A DNA stretch of 64,000 bases from positions 2,333,501-2,397,500 of the forward strand of contig NZ_CP012945.1 in assembly GCF_001402915.1 (NCBI RefSeq), read 5' to 3'. Below are positions 10,722-18,430 of this stretch, piece after piece. The stretch's first letter is position 1; the number at the start of each line of letters is the position of its first letter. Source of the DNA: Devosia sp. A16 (GTDB lineage: Bacteria > Pseudomonadota > Alphaproteobacteria > Rhizobiales > Devosiaceae). The notes under the pieces were generated by a model, which did no database searches, was not told the DNA's origin, and saw only the letters and a list, made by a program, of their open reading frames with translations. The position numbers and the translations under genes are program-made.

Positions 10722-11254
10722 TGGCGGCCTATGTCGCCCTGATCCGCGCCATCGGTCCGGTGACGCATGCCAAGATGAAGATGGCGGCGCTACGCGATGC
10801 CTGCGCCGCCGCCGGGCTGGACGACGTTTCGACCGTCGGCAACACCGGCAACCTCATCCTTCGCGCCAGCCACACGATGACCCAGGTGCGCAAGCTCGTG
10901 CAGAGGGCAGTCGACGGTTTCGGGCTCGGCCCGGCCAACGAGGTGTTCGTCGTAAGGCCCCGGGACATGGCCACGGTGGTTGAGGCCGACCCCTTTCCAG
11001 AGGTGGCCGCCGAGCGTCCGCACGAGCTTGGCGTCTGCACTTTCCACCAGGCGCTCGACTGGGCGCCGCTGCGCGATTGGGCCGGTCCGGAACAGCTGGC
11101 CATGGTCGGCGCCCACCTGATCGTCGCCTACCCGAAGGGCATCAGCACCTCGAAACTGCAGATCGAAAAGGCGCTCGGCGCCCGCATGACGCAGCGCAAC
11201 TGGAGGGTGTTCGCCGGCTTGGCAGACAAGGGCACGGCGCTGGCGAAGGGCTGA
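10721..11254 (+). CDS. DUF1697 family protein
   Basis: 177 aa soluble protein of the DUF1697 family: VALIRAIGPVTHAKMKMAALRDACAAAG at the N-terminus, then the GNTGNLIL segment, and the family C-terminus with ALGARMTQRNWRVF. Biochemical role unknown. The ATG overlaps the galM TGA by one base (TGATG), so it is cotranscribed and translationally coupled with the mutarotase. Confidence 0.85.
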   Translation: MAAYVALIRAIGPVTHAKMKMAALRDACAAAGLDDVSTVGNTGNLILRASHTMTQVRKLVQRAVDGFGLGPANEVFVVRPRDMATVVEADPFPEVAAERPHELGVCTFHQALDWAPLRDWAGPEQLAMVGAHLIVAYPKGISTSKLQIEKALGARMTQRNWRVFAGLADKGTALAKG

Positions 11255-11368
11255 CCTAAGGCGTTGCCCCAGCCGAGGCTCGGTGCCGGCCAGCAGCCGC
11301 CGGATATCAGCCCGATGCCGCGATCACGTCGCCGTGCTGCGCAACTCTTCCGGGGGACCGCTCCAGAT

Positions 11369-11393
11369 CCTGCTGACAGCCTCTGTCAGCAGG
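11369..11393. promoter_or_regulatory. Perfect inverted repeat, candidate operator upstream of epoxide hydrolase 1
   Basis: The half-site CCTGCTGACAG is followed after 3 nt by its exact reverse complement. It ends 43 bp before the ATG at 11436. A related imperfect repeat with the same right half (CTGTCAGCAGG) occurs at 13761-13797, ahead of the second epoxide hydrolase. No T tract follows, so it does not look like a terminator. A likely binding site for the WYL regulator encoded between the two hydrolases, by inference. Confidence 0.6.
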
Positions 11394-11435
11394 CCCGGCG
11401 CATTGCTCTCCGCGTACCAACGTGGAGACGAGTGC

Positions 11436-12566
11436 ATGACCCCTTTCACCATCGCCATTGCCGACGCGGAGATCGTTGCGCTCAAAAGCCGGCTGCAACA
11501 CGCGCGCTTCCCGGACGAAGTCGAGGATGCCGGCTGGGACTACGGCACCAGCGTGCCCTTCTTGCGCCGCTTCGTCGCGTACTGGGGTAATGCGTTCGAC
11601 TGGCGGGCGGCTGAGGCGCGCCTGAACCGCTATCCGCAGTTCACCGCCATGGTCGACGGCGAGATGGTGCATTTCGTCCATGTGCGCGGCAAGGGCGCCA
11701 ACCCCGTGCCGGTGCTGCTGGCCAATGGCTGGCCAAGCAATTTCGTCGAGCTGCTGCCGCTGGTCGACCGGCTGACCGCCGAGGTCGATGGGGGATCGTT
11801 CGACGTGATCATCCCCTCCCTGCCCGGCTACGGCTTTTCCAGCCGGCCGACCAGGAAGGGCATGAACCTGACGCAGATCGGGCATCTCTGGGCCAAACTC
11901 ATGCAGCAACTCGGCCATTCCCGTTTCCTCGTGTCGGGCTCGGATCTCGGCGGCGGCGCCGTGCTGGGGCTGGTGCGTCACTACCCGGAGCGCCTGCTCG
12001 GCGCACACTACTGCAACGTGTTTTCAGGGTATCCGCGGCCGCCTGAGCCGACGGCCGAGGAAGTCGAGTACTTCAGGCGGGTCGACCATTCCAGTTTCGT
12101 CGAGGGCGCCTATGCGCTGCTGCACGGCACCAAGCCGACCTCGCTGGCGGTGGGACTCAACGATTCGCCCGCCGGGCTTGCAGCTTGGATCATCGAGAAG
12201 TTCCATCACTGGGGCGATACCGGCGGCGATGTCGAGAGCGTCTTCCCGTTCGAGACGCTGGCGACGCTGCTCTCGGTCTATTGGTTCACCGAAACCATCG
12301 GTTCCTCGGTCCGGCTCTACAAGGAAGCCTTCGCCGACCAGGAACTGCTCGCGCCGATGCCCACGCACGACGTGCTGCAAGGCGTGCTGGTCCCCGCCGA
12401 AAGCGACCTGCCCGCGCCGCGCGCCTGGGGCGAAAGGAACCTCCAGAACCTCGTCCACTGGAACGAGGCGCGGCAGGGCGGGCACTTTCCGGCGCTGGAA
12501 GTCCCCGACGTGCTGGCCGCCGACATCCGGGCGTTCCATCGGGAGATCGTTTCCATCGGAGGCTGA
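11436..12566 (+). CDS. Epoxide hydrolase (alpha/beta hydrolase with EHN domain), copy 1
   Basis: 376 aa, microsomal/juvenile-hormone type epoxide hydrolase. The N-terminal EHN domain (about 1-100, FTIAIADAEIVALKSRL) precedes the alpha/beta-hydrolase core. Nucleophile D170 lies in SGSDLGGG, the base is H350 in QGGHFPALE, and SLPGYGFS is a family motif. The oxyanion-hole motif HGWP is changed to NGWP at 98-100, unlike copy 2. I started at MTPFTIAIAD, the homologue of MSITPFKVQV in copy 2; the frame is open upstream. Probably hydrolyses epoxides to diols; substrate unknown. Confidence 0.87.
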   Translation: MTPFTIAIADAEIVALKSRLQHARFPDEVEDAGWDYGTSVPFLRRFVAYWGNAFDWRAAEARLNRYPQFTAMVDGEMVHFVHVRGKGANPVPVLLANGWPSNFVELLPLVDRLTAEVDGGSFDVIIPSLPGYGFSSRPTRKGMNLTQIGHLWAKLMQQLGHSRFLVSGSDLGGGAVLGLVRHYPERLLGAHYCNVFSGYPRPPEPTAEEVEYFRRVDHSSFVEGAYALLHGTKPTSLAVGLNDSPAGLAAWIIEKFHHWGDTGGDVESVFPFETLATLLSVYWFTETIGSSVRLYKEAFADQELLAPMPTHDVLQGVLVPAESDLPAPRAWGERNLQNLVHWNEARQGGHFPALEVPDVLAADIRAFHREIVSIGG

Positions 12567-12947
12567 CCGATAGAGACGGTCCCTCCCGGCGTCCCGCATG
12601 AAGGGGGAGGTGAAGAGTGGGGGCGCTGTCTTCGATGGTGCCAAAAACACCAGGGGGGCACCTCCCCCTTGGGGGAGGCTGGGAGGGGACGTTTCAGTGA
12701 GTTCAGCTACCTCTTTCGCCGCCCATTCCACCACCCTCGCGTTGCTACGGTAGAACCAGAAGCGGCCGCGCTTCTCGAGCAGCAGCAGGCCGGATTTCCC
12801 CGGTACCTTGGAATGTTCGGAGAGCGCGGCGAGCTCGCCTGCCGCCTTCGCTTCGTTCTTGCACGGGGAAACGAAAGCGCGCCGCTCTGGCAGCAATGGC
12901 CCCGAAAGGTGAGGCAGTCTAAAACGAAGGACCGAGGAGATGCTTGC
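12567..12947. other. Intergenic region of 381 bp with a palindromic repeat
   Basis: 12577-12690 is a C/G-rich inverted repeat (GAAGGGGGAGGTGAAGAGTGGGG near the left, GGCACCTCCCCCTTGGGGGAGG on the right, each shorter than a full match). From 12700 to 12930 the minus strand stays open in one frame (reading GLLLLEKRGRFWFYRSN), but I cannot find a start or a family, so I do not call a gene. The ribosome site for the WYL regulator ends the region. Confidence 0.5.
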
Positions 12948-13658
12948 TTGGACAAGACCGAACGCCTGTTTTCCGTCATGGACGCCCTGCGCCGTCACCG
13001 CCGCCCGGTCACCGCCGCGGCGCTGGCCGAGGAGCAGGGCGTTTCAGTCCGCACCCTCTATCGGGACGTGCAGACGCTCATCGGGCTGGGCGCGCCGATC
13101 GATGGCGAGGCCGGGGTGGGCTATATGCTGAGGCCGGGTTTCTTCCTGCCGCCGCTGATGTTCACGCCCGAGGAACTCGAGGCGCTGGTGCTGGGCGGCC
13201 GCTGGGTCGAGGCGCAGCCCGATGCCGGGCTCGCCGGCGCCGCCAGGAACGCGCTTGCCAAGATCGCCACGGCGTCCCCCGACGACCTGCGCGACCGGAT
13301 CAAGGATACCGGCCTGTGGCCGGTGCTGATGCGCGGACCGCAGGAGCCGACCCCGGTGCTGGGCCTGGTGCGCGCCGCCATGCGCAGCGAGAAGGCGCTG
13401 CATATCGAGTACGCCGACGAGAGCGGCAAACCGTCCGAGCGCGATATCTGGCCGGTGCAGCTCGCCTATTACGAGGGGAAGCAGATCGTCGCCGGCTGGT
13501 GCTGCATGCGTGAAGCCTTCCGCAATTTCCGCACCGACCGCATCATCTCGGCCGCGGAAACCGACCAGCGCTATGGCCGGCGCCGCCTGCAACTGGCCAA
13601 GGAATGGCGTGAGGAATGGGCGCGGCAGCATCCGGCCTGGGCCAGCCAGCCGGGCTGA
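12948..13658 (+). CDS. YafY-type HTH regulator with WYL domain
   Basis: 236 aa. N-terminal winged helix-turn-helix at 1-60 (TERLFSVMDALRRHRRPVTA, then VSVRTLYRDVQTL) and a C-terminal WYL-type ligand-sensing domain (about 130-215, ALHIEYADESGKPSERDIWPVQLAYYEGKQ split over strands). I chose the TTG at 12948, 7 nt after GAGGAG, because the family starts directly before the D-K-T-E-R-L-F segment; an in-frame ATG at 12978 would cut the first helix. It lies between two epoxide hydrolases on the same strand and probably regulates them. Confidence 0.88.
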   Translation: MDKTERLFSVMDALRRHRRPVTAAALAEEQGVSVRTLYRDVQTLIGLGAPIDGEAGVGYMLRPGFFLPPLMFTPEELEALVLGGRWVEAQPDAGLAGAARNALAKIATASPDDLRDRIKDTGLWPVLMRGPQEPTPVLGLVRAAMRSEKALHIEYADESGKPSERDIWPVQLAYYEGKQIVAGWCCMREAFRNFRTDRIISAAETDQRYGRRRLQLAKEWREEWARQHPAWASQPG

Positions 13659-13676
13659 ACCTGAGCGCCCACACCG

Positions 13677-13760
13677 TTCACTCTCCCTCGGGGGAGAGGT
13701 GAGGGGGCTCCCCACGCGGGACCATCTGGCGAGGCGGCCGCCCGCACCTGCTCGCGGGCT
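13677..13760. repeat. Palindromic C/G-rich intergenic repeat
   Basis: Segment starting TCACTCTCCCTCGGGGGAGA, followed by GGCTCCCCACGCGGG and CCCGCACCTGCTCGCGGG. It resembles the other intergenic repeats in composition and lies between the WYL regulator and the second epoxide hydrolase. The boundaries are approximate. Confidence 0.4.
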
Positions 13761-13797
13761 GCCCAGTCTCCTGCCACGTCCTGTCAGCAGGCTGGGC
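13761..13797. promoter_or_regulatory. Imperfect inverted repeat, candidate operator upstream of epoxide hydrolase 2
   Basis: Two 17-nt arms separated by 3 nt match at 13 of 17 positions as an inverted repeat. The outer 6 bp (GCCCAG/CTGGGC) are perfect. The inner right half CTGTCAGCAGG is identical to the half-site ahead of epoxide hydrolase 1 (11383-11393), and the similarity continues to GGCGCA. It lies 104 bp before the ATG at 13902. Confidence 0.5.
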
Positions 13798-13901
13798 GCA
13801 GGGTCTGCGCAGACGCCGGGCCATGGGGTCCGACGCGGGCAGAGAAGCCAAAGGACCGATCTCGGCGCCCCGGCTTCTCCACGCAACCGGAGCAGACGAA
13901 A

Positions 13902-15029
13902 ATGAGCATCACCCCTTTCAAGGTCCAGGTGTCCGACGATGCGATCGCCGATCTGAAGGAGCGCCTGACCATGGCGCGCTGGCCGCATCCCACGAGCACC
14001 GACTGGAGCCGCGGTCAGCCGGTCGGCTTCATCAGCGAGCTGGCCGAGCAATGGCTCAACAAGTTCGACTGGCGCGCCTGGGAGGCTCGGCTCAACGCCC
14101 ATCCGCAATTCCTGACCGAGATCGACGGGCAGACCATTCACTTCCTCCATATCAGGTCCAAAGAGCCCAACGCCTTTCCGCTGATCCTCACCCATGGCTG
14201 GCCTTCGAGTGTGCTCGAGTTCTTCGAGGTGATCGGGCCGCTGAGCGATCCGCGCGCGCACGGGCTCGATCCGGCGCTGGCTTTCGACCTCGTCATCCCC
14301 TCGCTGCCCGGCTACGGCTGGTCGACGCCGCTGGCCGCGCCGGGCTGGGATACCGCCCGGGTGGCGAGGACCTGGGACATGCTGATGCGGCAGCTCGGCT
14401 ATACCCGCTACGGCGCGCAAGGCGGCGATGTCGGCTCGCTCGTCGGCAAGGAGCTCGGCACCCTCGCGCCCGAGGGTCTCGTCGGCACCCATCTGCAGCA
14501 GATCTTCGCCTTCCCCCAGGGCGAGCCCGGCGAGATGGAGAGGCTGACGCCCTTCGAGCAGGAAGGCGTCGCCAACCTCGAGAAGTTCACCAAGTACAAT
14601 GGCTACCAGGATATCCAGTCCAAGCGCCCTGGCACCCTGGGCTACGGCCTCGTCGATTCGCCCGTCGGCCAGCTCGCCTGGAACACCGAGCTGTTCTTCG
14701 GCTTCGAGGGAGAAGGGGTGAACTATGTCGATCGCGACCGCTACCTGGCCCATGTTTCGATCTACTGGTTCACCGCCTCCGGCGGCTCCGCCGCCAATAT
14801 CTATCTCGAGGATGCGCGCTCCGGTTCGGGCTATCGCGAGGCGCGCAACGACATCCCGACCGGCGTCGCGGTGTTCCCGTGGGATTTCCGTTCGGTGCGG
14901 AGTTTCGCCGAACGGGCCAACAACATCGTGCACTGGACCGAGATGCCGAGGGGTGGCCACTTCGCTGCCACCGACGTGCCTGACCTGCTGGTCGAGGACA
15001 TCCGGACGTTCTTCGGAAAGCTGATCTGA
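13902..15029 (+). CDS. Epoxide hydrolase (alpha/beta hydrolase with EHN domain), copy 2
   Basis: 375 aa paralogue of the gene at 11436. EHN domain 1-100, oxyanion HGWP at 98-101 (LTHGWPSS), nucleophile D176 in AQGGDVGS, base H353 in RGGHFAATD, and SLPGYGWS. All catalytic positions are canonical. The ATG at 13902 follows ACCGGAGCAGACGAAA. Two divergent paralogues around one regulator suggest inducible degradation of an epoxide or a related alpha/beta-hydrolase substrate. Confidence 0.92.
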   Translation: MSITPFKVQVSDDAIADLKERLTMARWPHPTSTDWSRGQPVGFISELAEQWLNKFDWRAWEARLNAHPQFLTEIDGQTIHFLHIRSKEPNAFPLILTHGWPSSVLEFFEVIGPLSDPRAHGLDPALAFDLVIPSLPGYGWSTPLAAPGWDTARVARTWDMLMRQLGYTRYGAQGGDVGSLVGKELGTLAPEGLVGTHLQQIFAFPQGEPGEMERLTPFEQEGVANLEKFTKYNGYQDIQSKRPGTLGYGLVDSPVGQLAWNTELFFGFEGEGVNYVDRDRYLAHVSIYWFTASGGSAANIYLEDARSGSGYREARNDIPTGVAVFPWDFRSVRSFAERANNIVHWTEMPRGGHFAATDVPDLLVEDIRTFFGKLI

Positions 15030-15084
15030 AGCGCGTGTGCCGGCCGGTGGTGGGCTCGATCTGGACCCGCTCACCGGCCGCCGG

Positions 15085-15184
15085 CCTCCCTCCCCTTGAG
15101 GGGAGGGATTGAGGGAGGGGGTGGTGCGGTGATCACCGATGGACCCCCACCCCCCACCCCTCCCCTCAAGGGGGAGGGGAGCAG
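15085..15184. repeat. Palindromic C/G-rich repeat between convergent genes
   Basis: CCTCCCTCCCC...GGGGAGGGATTGAGGG on the left mirrors CCCCCACCCC...CCCTCAAGGGGGAGGGG on the right, around a centre GTGATCAC. It lies between the stop of epoxide hydrolase 2 and the stop of the SRPBCC gene, where it could act as a two-way terminator. Confidence 0.6.
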
Positions 15185-15195
15185 GCCGGCCCGCC

Positions 15196-15642
15196 CTAGG
15201 TCCTCAGCACCGCCGCCAGCCGGTCGATGTTCTCGTCGTTCGAGCGGCTGACCAGTTCGCGCGCGGCGCGTTGCGCCTCGGCGCTCTCGAACGTCATGCC
15301 CAGCGAGAACAAGGTCTTGCCGCCGGGCGCCGGCCGGAAGCTGAGAGTGAAATGCTTGCCGGAGTTGTGGTCGTATTCGATCCTTGATCCGGGTTCGATA
15401 ACGGTGAAGCGCGCTTCGTTCTCGTGCTCGTGCCCATCGGGATTGTGCAGCGTGTGCCGCCAGATACCGCCCACCCGGAAGTCGAAGGCATGGATGGTAT
15501 CGCGGAACCCCCTGGGACCCCACCAGGTCGCCAGCACCTGCGGATCGGCGAAGGCCGCGAACACGGCCGCCGGCGGCGCATTCAGCACCCGGCTGGTGAC
15601 GATGTCGAAGCGGTGGTCGCGAGCGGTCGCAAAGTCGTCCAT
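15196..15642 (-). CDS. SRPBCC/AHSA1 domain protein
   Basis: 148 aa START-like fold protein of the Aha1/activator of Hsp90 homologue 1-like family: TSRVLNAPPAAVFAAFADPQ, WWGPRGFR, FDFRVGGIWR, and a C-terminal SRSNDENIDRLAAVL helix. Often found with ArsR-type regulators, but none is adjacent here. ATG 15642 is used; a GTG at 15654 would add 4 residues. A 12-bp palindrome lies 15 nt upstream. Confidence 0.85.
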   Translation of the reverse strand: MDDFATARDHRFDIVTSRVLNAPPAAVFAAFADPQVLATWWGPRGFRDTIHAFDFRVGGIWRHTLHNPDGHEHENEARFTVIEPGSRIEYDHNSGKHFTLSFRPAPGGKTLFSLGMTFESAEAQRAARELVSRSNDENIDRLAAVLRT

Positions 15643-15656
15643 GGCATGTCTCACTT

Positions 15657-15668
15657 AAGTCATGACTT
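15657..15668. promoter_or_regulatory. 12-bp perfect palindrome upstream of SRPBCC gene
   Basis: AAGTCATGACTT is self-complementary and sits 15 bp upstream of the ATG at 15642, partly overlapping ACTTAAGT, itself an 8-bp palindrome. The surroundings are AT-rich compared with the region. Candidate operator. Confidence 0.35.
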
Positions 15669-15699
15669 TAGTAATTGCGGACCCTGCGACGGTCAATCC

Positions 15700-16326
15700 T
15701 TACGATGCCTGAGCGAAGCTCCACCACCCGAGGCCGAGGCTCGCCAGCGCCGCCAGGTGCGCGAGGGCGATCAGCACGGTCACCGCGACAAAACTCTGCT
15801 TGCTGGTCTTGTGGCGCAGCAGCTGCTGCGCGACGAGCCCCCCGGCAATGCCGCCGACGGCGTCGATGAGGTGAAGGCTCTTTTCCGTGACCCGCCAGCG
15901 GTCCGCTTCCGCCGCCCGCTTGTCGAACCAGTAGACCGCGATACTGGTCACTCCGAGCACCAGGTAGGCAAAGGGCAGCCAGACCGGCGCCCGTCCGATC
16001 AGATAATCGGCGAGCGCGAGCAGGACGATAATGCCGGCTGTCAGGCCTCGCACGCCGATCTGCGGCGCGGCAGGCATTGCTGCCCCACGGCGCCTCGCCC
16101 CGACATTGATCGGGTTGGCGCCGGCGATCTTTACCTCCTTTGCCGCCGCCCGTCCGTCAGCGCCACGCCCGAGCGTGAATGACACACGGTCACCGGCGCG
16201 GGGCCGCGTGGCGATCCGGCCGATATCGCTGATATGGACGAAGTGGCGGCCACCATCGTCGCCGGCAATGAAACCGAAACCGCGCTCGTCGTTCCACTGC
16301 ACCAGTTCGCCGCTCTGCCGCGCCAT
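15700..16326 (-). CDS. Cold-shock domain-DUF1294 fusion membrane protein
   Basis: 208 aa. Residues 1-68 form a cold-shock domain with RNP1-like GELVQWNDERGFGFIA and RNP2-like HFVHISDI, which binds single-stranded nucleic acid. After a basic linker there are membrane segments at about 90-107, 114-132 and 182-202, typical of DUF1294 (YWFDKRAAEADRWRVTEKSLH). The fusion is known in proteobacteria, function unclear. Starts 2 bp after the stop of the dinB-like gene, so same operon. Confidence 0.9.
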   Translation of the reverse strand: MARQSGELVQWNDERGFGFIAGDDGGRHFVHISDIGRIATRPRAGDRVSFTLGRGADGRAAAKEVKIAGANPINVGARRRGAAMPAAPQIGVRGLTAGIIVLLALADYLIGRAPVWLPFAYLVLGVTSIAVYWFDKRAAEADRWRVTEKSLHLIDAVGGIAGGLVAQQLLRHKTSKQSFVAVTVLIALAHLAALASLGLGWWSFAQAS

Positions 16327-16328
16327 CG

Positions 16329-16886
16329 CTAGGCCCCGAGTTCGGCTTCGCTCCAGCCGAGCGCCGCCATGTCCTCGGCTCGATCCCGGAAATCGCTGGC
16401 GGTGAGGAACTCGTCGAGCTGGGGTGGTTGCACCGAACTGCCGGCCAGCATGGCATGCACCTGGCCGCGATGGTGGGTCTGATGCATGAACAGGTGCAGC
16501 AGCAGGTCGTCGGTGCGCTCGACCTGGATGCGGTTGGTGCGATGGACGCGCGTCTGGGCGGCAAGGCGTGCGTCGGTCAGGTCGGTGCAGAAGGCCAGCA
16601 GGCGTCGGTCGACCGCGAACTGCGCCTCGGCCAGCGGCGCGATGGCATCAAAGGGCTCTTCCGGATCCCAGGCGCGCGGCCCGAGCGTGCCGCCTTCCAG
16701 CGCGTCGACATAGAACCAGTCGATGGTCACGATGTGGTTGAGCGTCGCCTTGAGCGAGGGAAAAAAGCTTACCCGCTTGGCTTCGAATTCGCCCGGCTGC
16801 AACGAGAAGCACGCCGTCAGCAGCCGGTGGTTGGCGAGGTGGTTGTTCTGCGCCAGCTTGCGCATGATGCGGCTGGCGACGGTCAT
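16329..16886 (-). CDS. DinB-family protein
   Basis: 185 aa four-helix protein of the DinB/YfiT metal-dependent superfamily. The three expected metal ligands are present: a His in LNHIVTIDWFY near residue 51 and two in HQTHHRGQVHAML near residue 135. Family members act as metal-dependent thiol transferases or are induced by DNA damage; the substrate here is unknown. First gene of a two-gene operon with the cold-shock/DUF1294 gene. Confidence 0.9.
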   Translation of the reverse strand: MTVASRIMRKLAQNNHLANHRLLTACFSLQPGEFEAKRVSFFPSLKATLNHIVTIDWFYVDALEGGTLGPRAWDPEEPFDAIAPLAEAQFAVDRRLLAFCTDLTDARLAAQTRVHRTNRIQVERTDDLLLHLFMHQTHHRGQVHAMLAGSSVQPPQLDEFLTASDFRDRAEDMAALGWSEAELGA

Positions 16887-16932
16887 CGGGTGCTCCGGAA
16901 ATGACGGCGAGACGAGCGTGGTATCATTTGCC

Positions 16933-17105
16933 TTGCTGTCGTTAACGGGCGCCCGAATATGGCGAGCGAGTCATACCATTTCTTGCGCAAAATGGGGCAT
17001 CGGTCGATTGCGTACTCGCGAGCGACTACCGGGCCTCCGCCACTGGGACTGGAGCCCGACAGGTGGAACGGAAGCGAGGCGGCAGGTGACTGCCGCCTCC
17101 TTTTT
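16933..17105 (+). ncRNA. Candidate small RNA with strong intrinsic terminator
   Basis: A plus-strand terminator (17076-17105) has no plus-strand gene ahead of it. Upstream in the 220 bp gap, TTGCTG (16933-16938) and AATATG (16956-16961) are spaced by 17 nt and could form a promoter giving a transcript of about 135 nt. Internal complementary segments (GGGCCTCC with GGAGCCC, CCAC with GTGG) would fold before the terminator. No known RNA family recognised. The alternative is that the hairpin serves the convergent minus-strand gene. Confidence 0.35.
17076..17105 (+). terminator. Rho-independent terminator
   Basis: A perfect 10-bp stem (GAGGCGGCAG, loop GTGA, CTGCCGCCTC) is followed by C and five T residues on the plus strand. 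It lies 2 bp beyond the stop codon of the minus-strand gene at 17107, but the U tract is in the plus direction. Confidence 0.75.
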
Positions 17106-17106
17106 C

Positions 17107-17490
17107 TCACCGGCAGCCGGCGAGGCTGACCAGGGCATCGATGAGCAAGGGCGTCGCCGCGGTTTCGCCCCAGCTTCTGGTGTTGGGCGCACCATTGGCC
17201 AGCACGTCACGCACCAGGCCGGCATCGAGCGCCAGCGGCTTCGAACAGGTCACGTAGGGCTTGCCCTTGGCGTCGGTGGCGTTGAGCAGCACGCCCGCCG
17301 ACTCGCCCACGCCGCCGAGATAGGCATACAGCAACTGGCCGGCCTGCTTGTCGGTGTCGGCGCGATCGAGCATCTGCATCACCTGGGCGACCGAAATCTG
17401 CCCCTTCGATGTGCTGGCGGTAGCCGCGATTGCTGGTGCTGCGAGGGCCACAAGCAACAGCGCGATGAGTGACGAACGGATAAGAGGCAT
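17107..17490 (-). CDS. Small exported protein, weakly Rap1a/Tai-like
   Basis: 127 aa with a clear signal peptide (LIALLLVALAAPAIA, cleavage near 22). The mature part has two cysteines (YVTCSKP and the C-terminal AGCR) that could form a disulfide. Layout of helices and the final LLIDALVSLAGC resemble Rap1a/Tai-type periplasmic immunity proteins, but similarity is weak and no toxin gene is adjacent. Best treated as a periplasmic protein of unknown function. Confidence 0.6.
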   Translation of the reverse strand: MPLIRSSLIALLLVALAAPAIAATASTSKGQISVAQVMQMLDRADTDKQAGQLLYAYLGGVGESAGVLLNATDAKGKPYVTCSKPLALDAGLVRDVLANGAPNTRSWGETAATPLLIDALVSLAGCR

Positions 17491-17601
17491 TGGAAGGCTC
17501 CTGTTGAAAAGCGAACGTTGAGCTTGTTAAACAGCTATTTCTTATTGCGCAACAATAATTTCTTGCTGTATGGATTGCATGGTGGTGCAAAGGAGCCCGA
17601 G

Positions 17602-18156
17602 ATGACGACAGCCGTTTCCGACGCGAACCGCCGCAAGCGGACAGCGATATTGAGCCAAGTGACGCGGGTTGCAGCCCTGGTCATCGCGGTGGCACTCCCA
17701 TTGGCCGGCCTGACCTATTGGGGTTTTGCGCCCGCCGAGACCCTGGCGGGCGCCGCGCTGATTCCCTCCGTATGGCTTGCCGAGTTCGGGCCAGGCCAGC
17801 GTCTGCTTGCCACCGCCCTGGCGGTGCTGCCGGTATTGCCGCTCAGCTGGGGGTTGGTGCGGCTGGCATCGGCGCTCGAGGCCTTCCGGCAGGGCAGGGC
17901 GTTCGGACTGGTCGCTGCAACCGGCATGCGTGACTTCGCTGTCGGCGTGTTCGGCTGCACCCTGCTCAAGTTGGCCTCCGGCGCGTTGCTGAGCGTGGTG
18001 CTGAGCTGGAACGCCCCGGCCGGGCAGAAGCAGGTGGCCATTTCGGTGAGCTCCGACATGCTGCTGATGCTGCTCGTCGGTGCCGTGCTGACCCTGTTCG
18101 CCTGGGCGCTGGCCGAGGCCGCCGCCATCGCCGAAGAAAACGCGCAGTTCGTCTGA
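17602..18156 (+). CDS. DUF2975-like membrane protein
   Basis: 184 aa with four predicted membrane segments (about 18-38, 65-88, 105-128 and 150-172). The ATG follows AAAGGAG by 7 nt; the upstream extension in frame is AT-rich and unlikely to be coding. Its overlap (TGATG) with a small HTH gene reproduces the common DUF2975 plus YozG-type regulator pair. Function unknown. Confidence 0.8.
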   Translation: MTTAVSDANRRKRTAILSQVTRVAALVIAVALPLAGLTYWGFAPAETLAGAALIPSVWLAEFGPGQRLLATALAVLPVLPLSWGLVRLASALEAFRQGRAFGLVAATGMRDFAVGVFGCTLLKLASGALLSVVLSWNAPAGQKQVAISVSSDMLLMLLVGAVLTLFAWALAEAAAIAEENAQFV

Positions 18157-18377
18157 TGCCGATCAAGGTCAACCTCGCCGTGCTGCTGGCCGAACGCGGC
18201 ATCAAGTCCAAGGATCTGGCGGAGTTTGTCGGCATCACGGAAGCCAATCTGTCGCTGCTGCGGCAGGGCAAGGTGAAGGGTATGCGCTTCGATACTCTGG
18301 AAGCGATCTGCATCTATCTCAAATGCGAGCCCGGCGACCTGCTGAAGTTCGTGCCCGGCGATGCCGAGACGCCCTGA
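18156..18377 (+). CDS. Small XRE/Cro-type HTH regulator
   Basis: 73 aa, almost entirely a helix-turn-helix domain: VNLAVLLAERGIKSKDLAE followed by VGITEANLSLLRQGKVKGMR and the closing CEPGDLLKFV typical of YozG/YozI-like proteins. Translationally coupled to the DUF2975-like gene by a 1-bp overlap. Probably autoregulates this pair. Confidence 0.9.
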   Translation: MPIKVNLAVLLAERGIKSKDLAEFVGITEANLSLLRQGKVKGMRFDTLEAICIYLKCEPGDLLKFVPGDAETP

Positions 18378-18430
18378 CGGTTTGCCTTCGGCGCCGAACT
18401 CGGGGATGTTCGGCGTCGAGGAGACCATCC

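Noticed and set aside
13044-15074. 676-codon minus-strand frame opposite the WYL regulator and epoxide hydrolase 2
   Set aside because: Shadow frame. Both plus-strand genes have intact family motifs and ribosome sites.
17107-17490. Immunity protein of a type VI effector pair
   Set aside because: Resemblance to Rap1a/Tai proteins is weak and no effector gene is adjacent, so only an exported unknown protein is reported.
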